From Flavobacteriaceae bacterium (GTDB lineage Bacteria; Bacteroidota; Bacteroidia; Flavobacteriales; Flavobacteriaceae): DNA of 64,000 bases. The notes under the pieces are model-generated. The model saw only the letters and a program-made list of their open reading frames with translations. It did no database searches and was not told the origin of the DNA. Every line of letters starts with the position of its first letter. The first letter of the stretch is position 1. The stretch lies in the NCBI GenBank assembly GCA_018669795.1, contig JABHSQ010000007.1, positions 86,859-150,858 on the forward strand, read 5' to 3'. Shown piece by piece: positions 40,284 through 49,498 of the stretch. Made by a program: the position numbers and the translations under genes.

Positions 40284-41510
40284 TTGATTATAGAAGCTGA
40301 CGTTATCATAGTAGGAGGAGGAGCTGCAGGTTTTTTTACAGCTATTAATCTTGCTGAAAATAATTCAACATTAAAAGTTATTATTTTAGAGCGTAGTAGT
40401 GAAGTGCTTACTAAAGTTAGAATTTCTGGTGGAGGTAGATGTAATGTGACTCATGCCGCATTTATACCCAAAGACCTCAGTCAAAATTATCCAAGAGGAG
40501 AAAAAGAATTATTAGGTCCTTTTCACACCTTTATGACAGGAGATACTATTGAGTGGTTTGAAAAAAAAGGAGTTCCTTTAAAAATTGAAGAAGATGGAAG
40601 AATGTTTCCGGAAAGTAACTCATCAAAAACTATAATTGATTGTTTTCTTGATGAAGCGGAAAGATTAAATGTTGAGGTATTAAAACAACATCCAGTTAAA
40701 TCGATTCAAAAAGAAGAAAACGATTGGATGGTTGAAACAGAACAAAATAATTATAAAGCTAAAAAAATAGTAATAGCTACTGGAAGTAATGTGAAAATCT
40801 GGAAGCTTTTAACTAAGTTAGGGCATACTACATTGCCTCCAATACCTTCGCTTTTCACCTTTAATATCAAAGACAATCGTATTAAAGATTTGCCAGGTAT
40901 TGCTACAAGTGCCTCTGTTTCTGTTTTGTCTAAAAATCATAAAACTAATTTAGAATCAGAAGGACCATTATTAATTACTCATTGGGGATTAAGCGGGCCT
41001 GCTATTTTAAAACTATCTGCTTGGGGAGCGATAGATTTATATCATTTAAACTATCATTTTAAAATTAAAGTAAATTGGATACCTAGCGAAACAATGGAAA
41101 CCGTTTTAGAAAAATTAAAAAACTTAAAAGCGCTAAATACTAAACAGTCAGTTTTGAAGTACGCTCAATTAGAAGTCCCAAAAAGGCTTTGGCAAAGTTT
41201 AGCAGTTTCATGTGGAATAGAAGAAACCCAGAAATGGGCAGAAACCACAAATAAACAATTACAAGAATTAGCATTGCAGTTAACAAATTCTGTTTTACAA
41301 GTAGATGGAAAAAGCACTTTTAAAGAAGAATTTGTAACCGCAGGTGGTATCGATTTAAAAGAAATTAACTTTAAACGTTACGAAAGTAAAATTCATAAAA
41401 ATTTATTTTTTGCCGGGGAGGTGTTAAATATCGATGCGATAACAGGAGGATTTAATTTTCAAAATGCATGGACTGGTGGATATATTGTTGCAAAAAGTAT
41501 TACAGAATAA
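40284..41510 (+). CDS. BaiN/HI0933-family FAD-binding oxidoreductase
   Basis: A 408-residue flavoprotein: FAD motif DVIIVGGGAAGFFTAINLAE, the family-defining KVRISGGGRCNVTHA (about 53-67), LITHWGLSGPAILKLSAW, and at the C-terminus FVTAGGIDLKEIN and FAGEVLNIDAITGGFNFQNA. The start is the TTG at 40284, as an in-frame stop lies 12 bases upstream and no ATG precedes the FAD motif. Members are poorly defined (BaiN of Clostridium acts on bile acids; others unknown). A TATTTTTG box at 40154-40161 and a hairpin in the leader (ATCCTTG-AA-CAAGGAT, 40211-40226) precede it. Confidence 0.87.
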   Translation: MIIEADVIIVGGGAAGFFTAINLAENNSTLKVIILERSSEVLTKVRISGGGRCNVTHAAFIPKDLSQNYPRGEKELLGPFHTFMTGDTIEWFEKKGVPLKIEEDGRMFPESNSSKTIIDCFLDEAERLNVEVLKQHPVKSIQKEENDWMVETEQNNYKAKKIVIATGSNVKIWKLLTKLGHTTLPPIPSLFTFNIKDNRIKDLPGIATSASVSVLSKNHKTNLESEGPLLITHWGLSGPAILKLSAWGAIDLYHLNYHFKIKVNWIPSETMETVLEKLKNLKALNTKQSVLKYAQLEVPKRLWQSLAVSCGIEETQKWAETTNKQLQELALQLTNSVLQVDGKSTFKEEFVTAGGIDLKEINFKRYESKIHKNLFFAGEVLNIDAITGGFNFQNAWTGGYIVAKSITE

Positions 41511-41605
41511 AAATGCCAGCCTAAATGATAAAAAAATAACTAAAATTCTGGACTAAGCTTCCTAGAATCTTTAAATAATTTATCTTTGAATTAATATTGT
41601 TGCCT

Positions 41606-42691
41606 ATGTCTGAATCGAATTTTTTACCGAAAAAGTATATGAGCGTTTTTAAAAACGGAACCCTAACTTGGGAATCACCGAGTAATATCGCATTGGTAAA
41701 ATATTGGGGTAAGTATGGAGAACAACTGCCTGCAAATCCTTCTATAAGTTTTACATTAAATAACTGCAAAACAACTACCGAATTAAAATTTCAATTAAAA
41801 GAAAATCCCGATCAAGAATTTGAGTTTGATGTATTTTTTGAAGGAAAGAAGTCAGAAGGCTTTAAACCTAAAATTGATAAATTCTTTAAAAGAGTTGAAA
41901 AATACCTGCCATTTATAACAAGATATGTGTTTGAAATACATACTGCCAATACATTTCCACATAGTAGTGGTATTGCTTCTTCTGCTAGTGGAATGAGTGC
42001 CTTGGCTTGTTGTTTGATAGCTTTGGAAAAGTCATTAACCAATGAACAATTAACAGAAGAATATTGGATTCAAAAAACATCTTTTATCGCTCGATTAGGA
42101 TCGGGATCTGCTTGCCGTAGTTTAGAAGGAGATTTAGTTGTTTGGGGAGAACATTCAAAAATAAAAGGAAGTTCAAATCTATTCGGAATTAAATATCCGT
42201 ATAGAGTACATAATAATTTCAATAATTATCAAGATACTATTTTGTTAGTCGATAAAGGTGAAAAGCAAGTAAGTAGCTCTGTTGGGCATGACTTAATGCA
42301 CCAGCATCCATTTGCAAAAAAACGCTTTGAACAAGCTCAAGAAAACCTGACTAAGATGATGTCAATTCTAGAAAGTGGAAATCTTTCCGAATTTATCAAA
42401 ATTATCGAAAGTGAAGCCTTAACACTTCATGCGATGATGATGACATCCATGCCCTACTTTATTTTAATTAAACCCAATACCTTAGAGATAATTAATAAAA
42501 TTTGGAATTATAGAAATCAAACCAACAGTAAGGTTTGTTTTACCTTGGATGCAGGTGCTAATGTTCATGTGTTATATCCTGAACATGAAAAAGATACTGT
42601 TTTGGTGTTTATTAAAAATGAGTTAGTTGCTTATTGTCAGAATGAGCAGTATATTTGTGATCGAATTGGATTTGGCGCAAAAAAATTGTAA
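41606..42691 (+). CDS. mvaD: Diphosphomevalonate decarboxylase
   Basis: A 361-residue GHMP-fold enzyme that turns mevalonate 5-diphosphate into isopentenyl diphosphate using ATP. Seen: SPSNIALVKYWGKYGEQLPANPSISFTL-like opening (ALVKYWGKYGEQLPANPSIS), P-loop HSSGIASSASGMSAL (about 116-130) and RLGSGSACRSLEGDLVVWGEH (about 160-180), which carries the catalytic Asp. I use the ATG at 41606; a TTG nine bases earlier is in frame. It leads a run with mevalonate kinase and a UbiA prenyltransferase, the usual flavobacterial order. Flavobacteriia make isoprenoids via mevalonate. Confidence 0.95.
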   Translation: MSESNFLPKKYMSVFKNGTLTWESPSNIALVKYWGKYGEQLPANPSISFTLNNCKTTTELKFQLKENPDQEFEFDVFFEGKKSEGFKPKIDKFFKRVEKYLPFITRYVFEIHTANTFPHSSGIASSASGMSALACCLIALEKSLTNEQLTEEYWIQKTSFIARLGSGSACRSLEGDLVVWGEHSKIKGSSNLFGIKYPYRVHNNFNNYQDTILLVDKGEKQVSSSVGHDLMHQHPFAKKRFEQAQENLTKMMSILESGNLSEFIKIIESEALTLHAMMMTSMPYFILIKPNTLEIINKIWNYRNQTNSKVCFTLDAGANVHVLYPEHEKDTVLVFIKNELVAYCQNEQYICDRIGFGAKKL

Positions 42692-42716
42692 ATTTAACAA
42701 GCCAAACAAAACCTAA

Positions 42717-43655
42717 ATGTACGGACCGTTATTTTATTCAAAAATATTACTCTTTGGTGAGTATGGCATTATTAAAGACTCTAAAGGACTCTCTATTCCT
42801 TATAATTTTTACAATGGAGCTTTAAAAATTGATGAAATTCCTGACGCGTCTACTCATAAATCCAATCAAAGTTTAAAACGTTTTTCAGTATATCTTGAAA
42901 ATCTTCAGAAAGAAGATTCTAGTTTAGTTTCTTTTGATATAGAAAAACTAAAGTCAGCTATTGAAGCTGGTTTGTATTTTGATTCAAGCATTCCACAAGG
43001 ATACGGAGTTGGCAGTAGTGGAGCTTTAGTAGCTGCTATTTATGATAAATATGCTTCAGATAAAATTACCATTCTTGAAAACTTAACCAGAGAAAAGTTA
43101 CTTATTTTAAAATCTATTTTTTCAAAAATGGAATCTTTTTTCCACGGTAAATCTTCTGGATTAGATCCGTTAAATAGTTATTTAAGCTTACCTATTTTAA
43201 TTAATTCTCAAGATAATATTGAGCCAGCAGGTATTCCATCTCAAAAGCAAGATGGTAAAGGAGCTGTTTTTTTATTAGATAGTGGTATCACTGGAGAAAC
43301 GGCACCGATGGTTCATGTTTTTATGGAAAACATGAAACAAGAAGGTTTCCGTAAAATGATTAAAAACCAGTTTGTAAAACATACAGATGCCTGTGTTTCT
43401 GACTTTTTACAAGGTAATGTAACGTCCTTATTTGGTAATGTAAAAGAACTTTCAAAAGTTGTTTTTGAAAACTTTAAGCCTATGATTCCACAAGAGTTTC
43501 ATAAACTTTGGAAAAAAGGAATTGAAACCAATACGTACTATCTAAAACTTTGTGGTTCTGGAGGTGGTGGTTATATGCTAGGTTTTACAGAGGATATTGT
43601 AAAAGCAAAACAAGCCCTTAAAGATTATAAACTTGAGATAGTCTATAGTTTATAA
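42717..43655 (+). CDS. mvk: Mevalonate kinase (GHMP kinase)
   Basis: A 312-residue GHMP kinase with LLFGEYGII near the N-terminus, P-loop QGYGVGSSGALVAAIYDKY (about 98-116), GKSSGLDPLNSYLS and KLCGSGGGGYMLGFTE at the C-terminus. In Flavobacteriia this gene sits between the decarboxylase and a UbiA gene and is annotated mevalonate kinase. Phosphomevalonate kinase is the other possibility, but the GSSGALVAA form and the context favour mevalonate kinase. It starts 25 bases after mvaD. Confidence 0.85.
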   Translation: MYGPLFYSKILLFGEYGIIKDSKGLSIPYNFYNGALKIDEIPDASTHKSNQSLKRFSVYLENLQKEDSSLVSFDIEKLKSAIEAGLYFDSSIPQGYGVGSSGALVAAIYDKYASDKITILENLTREKLLILKSIFSKMESFFHGKSSGLDPLNSYLSLPILINSQDNIEPAGIPSQKQDGKGAVFLLDSGITGETAPMVHVFMENMKQEGFRKMIKNQFVKHTDACVSDFLQGNVTSLFGNVKELSKVVFENFKPMIPQEFHKLWKKGIETNTYYLKLCGSGGGGYMLGFTEDIVKAKQALKDYKLEIVYSL

Positions 43656-43667
43656 TACCTCTTTTTC

Positions 43668-44564
43668 ATGTTAAATAGAAAGCAAAAATACTTTTTTCTT
43701 AAGTTATTCAGTTTGTTTTCTATTATTAGAGGCTACAATGTGTTGATTATTGTTTTGGCACAATACCTAACTTCAATTTATATTCTTGCACCTTATTTAT
43801 CTGTCAAAGAGATTCTATTTGATGTTAATTTGTTTATGATTGTACTAGCTTCTGCAAGTGCTATTGCCTCCGGATATATTATAAATAATTTTTACGACAG
43901 CGATAAAGATTTAATAAATCGACCAGAGAAAACAATGTTGGATCGTTTGGTAAGTCAACGTACTAAATTAAGTACTTATTTTGTTCTAAATATTCTGTCG
44001 GTATTTTTTGCTAGTTATGTTTCTTTTAAAGCGGTTGTATTTTTCTCCTTGTATATTTTTGGAATATGGATTTATTCTCATAAAATTAAAAAGTATCCAT
44101 TTGTTGGAAACTTTGTAGCAGCTACTTTAGCTGTAATTCCATTTTTTGCAGTTTTTATTTATTATAAGAATTTCGATTTGGTCATTTTTGTTCATGCAAC
44201 CTTTCTTTTTATCATTATCTCCATGAGAGAATTGGTAAAAGATTTAGAAAACTTAAAAGGAGATCTTGCTCAGAATTACCTGACCATTCCTGTCCTTTAT
44301 GGTAATCTGGTTTCAAAAAAAATACTTACGTTTTTATGTTTATTAGCATTAATTCCTAGTTATTTATTGATATTTAAATACAATATTGGCAATATGGGCA
44401 TCTTTTTTTACGGAAGTATCATCGCCTTATTTGTTTTTGTAATAATGTTATGGAAATCGAATACAAAACTTCATTATATACTGCTGCATAACATTCTGAA
44501 ATTTATCATCTTTGCAGGTGTTTTTAGTATCGCATTGATAAATGTGAATAGAATTTCTTTATAG
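43668..44564 (+). CDS. UbiA-family prenyltransferase (GGGP synthase-partner type)
   Basis: A 298-residue membrane protein with about nine helices. It has the first Asp-rich motif ending NNFYDSDKDLINRPEK (about 78-93, D-x-x-x-D) and the second SMRELVKDLENLKGDLAQNY (about 184-203). In Flavobacteriia this gene follows mevalonate kinase and is called geranylgeranylglycerol-phosphate geranylgeranyltransferase; its substrate is unproven here. UbiA-family enzymes transfer prenyl chains to acceptors such as quinones, hemes or glycerol phosphate. It is co-transcribed with mvk, with a 12-base gap. Confidence 0.82.
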   Translation: MLNRKQKYFFLKLFSLFSIIRGYNVLIIVLAQYLTSIYILAPYLSVKEILFDVNLFMIVLASASAIASGYIINNFYDSDKDLINRPEKTMLDRLVSQRTKLSTYFVLNILSVFFASYVSFKAVVFFSLYIFGIWIYSHKIKKYPFVGNFVAATLAVIPFFAVFIYYKNFDLVIFVHATFLFIIISMRELVKDLENLKGDLAQNYLTIPVLYGNLVSKKILTFLCLLALIPSYLLIFKYNIGNMGIFFYGSIIALFVFVIMLWKSNTKLHYILLHNILKFIIFAGVFSIALINVNRISL

Positions 44565-44762
44565 TCAAAAATTTGAATCCAGTCTTGCATCAATCTTATC
44601 TCCATATTATTAATTGATTTGCTCATATAAAACACTATTCAACTTTAGGTTTTAAAATTAATTAGGAATTGGTATTTTTACTTTTGATGTATTAAACCCA
44701 TTGACATTCATTACCTTTGCAAAAAATTAAAAAGAAGCCATCCAGATAGTAAGGTAATAAAT

Positions 44763-45602
44763 ATGAGCAAGCAGAAAGATAATAAGCGTACAGGTAAATC
44801 ATTAGATAAAGGAAAGAGAACAAAGCCTTTTGGGAAAGATTCTCGTGGTAAAAAACCTAAAGAAATTACTCAAAATAAACCTTCAAAACCTTCGAACCCC
44901 TCGGATGGGATTCGTTTAAATAAATACATCGCAAATTCTGGAATTTGTTCTAGAAGAGAAGCAGACATGTATATTCAAGTTGGGAGTGTTTCTGTAAACG
45001 GTACTGTTGTTAGTGAAATGGGTTTTAAAGTAAAGCCTAATGATGAAGTGAAATTTGACGGAAGAAAAATCAGTCCCGAAGCAAAAAAATATGTATTGCT
45101 TAATAAGCCTAAAGGATTTGCAACTACTACTAGTGATAATAAAGGGAACACTGTGATGGATTTAGTAGCGAATGCTTCTAGTATCCCTCTTCATCCCATC
45201 GGGAGATTAGGGCGCAATGCAACAGGTTTGTTGTTGTTTACCAATGATGATGATTTTATGCAAAAATTTACGCGTCGTGGTGTCACTCGTTTGTTTCATA
45301 TTGAATTGGATAAAAATCTAAAATCTGAAGATATTCAACGCATCAAGGAAGGACTTAAAATTAATGGAAAAACCATTGATGTTGAAGAGGTGAGTTGGGT
45401 AAACAATGCACCAAAAAAAGAAGTAGGTTTAAAAATAAAACATATTGGAAATAGTGTGATACGAACTATTTTTGATCACTTAAATTATAACGTAGTAAAA
45501 GTTGACTGTGTAACAATTGGACCACTAACTAAAAAAGATTTACCACGGGGTCGTTGGAGAGATTTAAACGAGCTAGAAATGAATAACTTTAGTATGCTTT
45601 AG
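44763..45602 (+). CDS. Pseudouridine synthase homologue (RsuA/RluB type) with Asp-to-Gly change
   Basis: A 279-residue protein with a lysine-rich N-terminal tail (1-45) and an S4 domain (IRLNKYIANSGICSRREADM, 50-69). The synthase domain follows, with HPIGRLGRNATGLLLFTNDD (144-163). The RsuA family has the catalytic Asp in GRLDxxTxGLLLLTND; here it is Gly150. The downstream R-x-x-R-x-x-F region is also altered (GNSVIRTIFDHLNYNV). So either this is a non-catalytic RNA-binding paralogue or the active site is arranged differently. A TACCTTTG -7 box at 44713-44720 lies upstream. The family call is firm, the activity doubtful. Confidence 0.85.
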   Translation: MSKQKDNKRTGKSLDKGKRTKPFGKDSRGKKPKEITQNKPSKPSNPSDGIRLNKYIANSGICSRREADMYIQVGSVSVNGTVVSEMGFKVKPNDEVKFDGRKISPEAKKYVLLNKPKGFATTTSDNKGNTVMDLVANASSIPLHPIGRLGRNATGLLLFTNDDDFMQKFTRRGVTRLFHIELDKNLKSEDIQRIKEGLKINGKTIDVEEVSWVNNAPKKEVGLKIKHIGNSVIRTIFDHLNYNVVKVDCVTIGPLTKKDLPRGRWRDLNELEMNNFSML

Positions 45603-45679
45603 TGAATTTATAATTCTTAAAAATTTCAGATAGAGAAAAAATATGCTGATAAAACTAAAAAACCTATTAAATAATCTTA

Positions 45680-46423
45680 ATGCTTCACATTCAAAAATTA
45701 TCTAAAAAGTATAAAGGAGCTGATTATTTTTCGGTATCAAATTTAGATTTAGACATACTTAAAGGTGAGATATTTGGTGTTTTAGGTCCAAACGGTGCTG
45801 GGAAAACAACACTAATTTCAATGTTATGTTCTTTAATAAAACCTACATCAGGAACTTTTACGATTAATAATTTAGATTATACTAATAACAAGAAAGAATT
45901 AAAGCAATTAATAGGAATTGTGCCCCAGGAATATGCCTTATACCCGTCCTTAACGGCTTATGAAAATCTAAGTTACTTTGGTAGTATGTATGGTTTGCAA
46001 GGAAAAGTATTAAAAGAAAGTATTCATTTATATCTTGAGAAAATGGGACTTTTAGAGTTTGCAAATAAAAAAATTGAAATATTTTCTGGAGGCATGAAAC
46101 GAAGAATCAATTTAATTGCTAGTATTTTACATCAACCTAAAATATTATTCCTAGACGAGCCTACTGTTGGAGTAGATGTTCAATCCAAGAATGTTATTAT
46201 AGATCATTTAAAACAATTAAATAAAGAAGGAACCACCATAGTATACACTTCACATCATTTAAACGAAGCGGAACATTTTTGTAGCCGGGTGGCAATAATT
46301 GATAATGGAAAAATAATTTTAAAAGGAAAGCCAAAAGAACTTATTTCATCCAATAAAAAAGCACATAATTTAGAAGATGTTTTTATTAGATATACAGGAA
46401 AAGAACTAAGAGATCATGTATAA
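45680..46423 (+). CDS. ABC transporter ATP-binding protein
   Basis: A 247-residue nucleotide-binding domain with complete motifs: Walker A GPNGAGKTT (about 36-44), Q-loop VPQEYALYPSLTAYENL, signature FSGGMKRR (about 135-142), Walker B ILFLDEPTVGVD (about 155-166) and switch His YTSHHL. It is coupled to the permease gene downstream, with 8 bases of overlap. The pair is typical of ABC-2 exporters in flexirubin/aryl-polyene clusters of Flavobacteriia, where it may export or place the pigment. Motifs are intact even though neighbours downstream are decayed. Confidence 0.9.
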   Translation: MLHIQKLSKKYKGADYFSVSNLDLDILKGEIFGVLGPNGAGKTTLISMLCSLIKPTSGTFTINNLDYTNNKKELKQLIGIVPQEYALYPSLTAYENLSYFGSMYGLQGKVLKESIHLYLEKMGLLEFANKKIEIFSGGMKRRINLIASILHQPKILFLDEPTVGVDVQSKNVIIDHLKQLNKEGTTIVYTSHHLNEAEHFCSRVAIIDNGKIILKGKPKELISSNKKAHNLEDVFIRYTGKELRDHV

Positions 46424-47684
46424 ATTATGGGCATCTATACATAAGGAATTTCTTCTTCTTATTCGAGATTTGGGTGGTTTGACAATCTTATTTGTAATGC
46501 CTTTGGTTCTTGTAATTACGATTACTCTAATTCAAGATAGCTCGTTTAAAAGTGTTCAACAAACAAAAATTCCAATTTTAATAGTTGATAATGATAAAGG
46601 AATGATCTCTGAGAATATTTTTGAAGGATTGAGAAATCAAAAATTATTTGAAGTGATTGTAAAAGAAAAAGAAAGCGAAGTTGAGAAACTTGTTTTTAAA
46701 GGGACCTATCAGTTAGCAATAGTGATACCAAAAAACTTATCTAAAGATTTAGAACTTAAAATAAGTCGAAATGTTGAAGGAGTTTTAGCAGATTTTGGGT
46801 TTGAAGATGAAGAGACTTCTGCTACTAAAATAGAAATTTCCACTAAAGAGGTCAGACTTTATTTTGACCCAGCTCTTCAACCATCATTTAAAACTTCTAT
46901 AAAGAGTGGCATTGATAAAATGATTTCAAAAATAGAAACGGAGTCTATTTATAAAGCCTTTCAAGAGCAATTATCAGATGATGATTCGAGCTTTACTTTT
47001 AATTCAGAGAAATTTATAACCTTTAATGAAATAACACCCAAGTTAAAGGAAGATGAAGTGCTCCCAAATTCTGCTCAACATAATGTTCCTGCTTGGACTT
47101 TATTTGCTATATTTTTTATCATAGTTCCATTATCTATAAATATGGTAAAGGAAAAGAGTCAAGGTACTTTTGTAAGATTAAGAACAAATCCTGTTTCTTA
47201 CTCAATTGTTTTGGCTGGTAAAACAGTAGTGTTTCTGACGGTTTGTTTGATACAGTTTTTTCTAATGGTGTTAATTGGTGTTTATCTTTTTCCAGTATTG
47301 GAGTTACCAACCTTAGGTGTTTCTGGGAAGTTATTTCCAGCATTTATAGTAGCTTTGTTTTCTGGATTAGCAGCAGTTGGATTAGGCTTATTACTAGGAA
47401 CAGTTGCTAAATCACAAGAACAAGCAGCGCCATTTGGAGCTACTTTTGTAGTGGTATTAGCTGCTTTGGGCGGCGTATGGGTACCTGTTTTTATGATGCC
47501 CGCCATTATGCAATTTACCTCTAGCTTATCACCTATGAATTGGGCTTTAAATGCTTTTTATGATGTGTTTTTAAGAAGCGGAGGTTTATTAGAAATCCTT
47601 CCGGACATACTATTATTATTTTTGTTTTTTCTTGTTACAACACTAATTTCTATAATTTATAACACTAAAAAGAATGCGGTCTAA
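46416..47684 (+). CDS. ABC-2 type transporter permease
   Basis: A 422-residue protein: an N-terminal membrane helix (GLTILFVMPLVLVITITLI), a large periplasmic loop (about 45-215) and then five or so helices starting at PAWTLFAIFFIIVPLSINMV. The arrangement matches ABC-2/DUF3526-like permeases of YhgE/NatB type. The start ATG lies inside the ATPase gene. The 3' end overlaps a short fragment ORF (47674-47820), consistent with tight packing of the operon. The exported substrate is unknown. Confidence 0.88.
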   Translation: MYKLWASIHKEFLLLIRDLGGLTILFVMPLVLVITITLIQDSSFKSVQQTKIPILIVDNDKGMISENIFEGLRNQKLFEVIVKEKESEVEKLVFKGTYQLAIVIPKNLSKDLELKISRNVEGVLADFGFEDEETSATKIEISTKEVRLYFDPALQPSFKTSIKSGIDKMISKIETESIYKAFQEQLSDDDSSFTFNSEKFITFNEITPKLKEDEVLPNSAQHNVPAWTLFAIFFIIVPLSINMVKEKSQGTFVRLRTNPVSYSIVLAGKTVVFLTVCLIQFFLMVLIGVYLFPVLELPTLGVSGKLFPAFIVALFSGLAAVGLGLLLGTVAKSQEQAAPFGATFVVVLAALGGVWVPVFMMPAIMQFTSSLSPMNWALNAFYDVFLRSGGLLEILPDILLLFLFFLVTTLISIIYNTKKNAV

Positions 47685-47820
47685 TACTAAAATTAGAATT
47701 ACAAGTCCAATTAGCCTCCAGTTTCTTCAAACCCATGCCACTATTAAGTTTATAGCAAAAATAAATCCTGAACTCAACCCTGACCTAGCATTAAAAATTG
47801 ATTTTATAGATGAAAACTAG
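47674..47820 (+). pseudogene. Short overlapping ORF, possible hot-dog dehydratase remnant
   Basis: A 48-residue ORF starting within the last codons of the permease gene and ending within the start of the next gene (ATGAAAACTAG), so translationally coupled at both ends. HATIKFIAKINPELNPDLAL followed by KIDF resembles the strand of FabZ-like 3-hydroxyacyl-ACP dehydratases (x-I-K-F-x-x-x-I-x-P), a gene found near this place in flexirubin/aryl-polyene clusters. It is far too short for the fold (about 140 residues). I read it as an internally deleted gene, with low certainty. Confidence 0.35.
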
Positions 47821-48298
47821 TATATTCATATTTATATTACTTTTAGGATTATTTTCACCAAGCTTAACAAAAGTAAGAACGGATTATAAAAAAAGTTTTA
47901 ATAATAAAGAAGTAACACTTCAATTAAATAAATATTTAGCTAAAGTCAAGAAAACAGATAAAAAATTACTAGTGGCTTATAAAGGAGCAGTCTTAATATT
48001 AATGGCTAAATATTCCAAAGTTATTAAAGAAAAAATTTTTTTTTTTAAAGAGGGAGCTACTTTATTAAACTTTGCAATTTTTGAGGAACCAGCTAATGTT
48101 GAAATGCGATGTATCCGCTTAAGTATACAAGAAAACGCACCAAAATTATTAAAATATCGAGCCAATAAAGCAGAAGATAAACAATTCATAAAAGATGGAT
48201 ATGACACTATTAAATCAACTACTATAAAAACATATGTCAGAGGATTTATCATGCAGTCTAAATCGTTTTCTGATGAAGAAAAAAAAGAATTTAATTAA
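47810..48298 (+). CDS. Small exported hypothetical protein
   Basis: A 162-residue protein with a signal peptide (FIFILLLGLFSPSLT, to about residue 20) and an alpha-helical, lysine-rich remainder (ALLILMAKYSKVIKEK-like). It is conserved in Flavobacteriia in this context (between ABC exporter/dehydratase and glycosyltransferase), by my recollection of such clusters. I do not know a function. The start overlaps the preceding short ORF by 11 bases. Confidence 0.55.
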   Translation: MKTSIFIFILLLGLFSPSLTKVRTDYKKSFNNKEVTLQLNKYLAKVKKTDKKLLVAYKGAVLILMAKYSKVIKEKIFFFKEGATLLNFAIFEEPANVEMRCIRLSIQENAPKLLKYRANKAEDKQFIKDGYDTIKSTTIKTYVRGFIMQSKSFSDEEKKEFN

Positions 48299-48310
48299 AC
48301 ACATCTGAAA

Positions 48311-49498
48311 GTGCTGGATAGAAGTTCGCTTGAACATAAAATAAAAACTCTTAAAATATGTGTAATCATTCCCACATATAATAATGAGCGCACTTTAAAA
48401 AGAGTCATAGATGGACTATTAGAAATTACAAAAGATTTAATTGTTATTAATAATAGTGCTACCGATGCTACTTTTAGAATTCTAAAAACATATACTGAAA
48501 TAACACAAATCTTTTTAACAAAAAACAAGGGAAAAGGAAATGCGTTGCGAATTGGTTTTAAAAAAGCTGAAGCACTAGGATATGATTTTGCCGTAACATT
48601 AAAACCTGATAGACAGTATTATCTTAAATATATAGCGGTATTTGTTAATCAACTAGAATTTGAAACTAATAAAAACCTTCTACTTATTGGGTCTACAAAT
48701 AGGGATCAAAAAACGGTTTCTGGCAGAGTGAGTTTTACTGATAAACTTTCAATTTTTTTATATAAACTTCAAACGGGTATTCAATTAAAAAATACGCAAT
48801 CTGGATTTCGGTTATACCCCTTAAAGGAACTAAATAAAATTAAATTTTTTACGACCAAGTCTGAATTTGAAATTGAAACTATAGTTAAAGCAGCTTGGAG
48901 AGGAATTTCAGTAAAAAACGTTCCGGTTAGAGTATCAATCGCCCATCAAGAAAAAGCAACTCATTTTAAATCAATCAAAGGTTTTTTAAGAATAAGTTTA
49001 TTAAATACTTGGTTTATTTTAATAGCATTCCTGTATATAAAACCACGTGATTTAATACGAGAATTTAGGAAAAAAGGGATTCGACGATTTATAAAAGAAG
49101 AAATATTAGGAAATAATGAATCTCCATTAAAGAGTTCTCAGGCAATGGCATTAGGAGTTTTTATTGGTTTAACTCCGCTCTGGGGATTTCATACCATATT
49201 GGTGCTTTCATTAGCAGTATTATTTAAATTAAATAAAGCGATTTCGTTTGCTTTTACCAATGTTAGTTTTCCACCTTTTATTCCTTTTACAGTTTATGCA
49301 GGGATCATGATAGGTAACTATGTTTTAGGAGAGCCCACCGATTATTCATTTGCAGATTTTGAAGAAAATTTTGAATTTGTTAAGAGTCTAAAAACCTATG
49401 TAGTTGGAAGTTTTATTTTAGCATCTGTGATGTCTGTTATGGTGGGTATAGTAGCTTATCTCTTATTGTTTTTATATGCTAAGAAAAAGCACGATTAA
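48311..49498 (+). CDS. Glycosyltransferase family 2 + DUF2062, active-site motifs eroded
   Basis: A 395-residue protein starting with GTG. N-terminal GT-A domain: ICVIIPTYNNERTLKRVIDG (about 16-35). The usual D-D-G-S-T-D is here NNSATD, and the DxD-type D-A-D-G-Q-H is here KPDRQY (VTLKPDRQYYLKYI, about 94-107). A C-terminal DUF2062 domain is present (SSQAMALGVFIGLTPLWGFH, then FAFTNVSFPPFIPF). Such GT2-DUF2062 proteins occur in flexirubin/aryl-polyene clusters. The altered acid residues suggest it no longer binds metal-sugar nucleotide well. It may be decaying, in line with the truncated genes that follow. Confidence 0.8.
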   Translation: MLDRSSLEHKIKTLKICVIIPTYNNERTLKRVIDGLLEITKDLIVINNSATDATFRILKTYTEITQIFLTKNKGKGNALRIGFKKAEALGYDFAVTLKPDRQYYLKYIAVFVNQLEFETNKNLLLIGSTNRDQKTVSGRVSFTDKLSIFLYKLQTGIQLKNTQSGFRLYPLKELNKIKFFTTKSEFEIETIVKAAWRGISVKNVPVRVSIAHQEKATHFKSIKGFLRISLLNTWFILIAFLYIKPRDLIREFRKKGIRRFIKEEILGNNESPLKSSQAMALGVFIGLTPLWGFHTILVLSLAVLFKLNKAISFAFTNVSFPPFIPFTVYAGIMIGNYVLGEPTDYSFADFEENFEFVKSLKTYVVGSFILASVMSVMVGIVAYLLLFLYAKKKHD

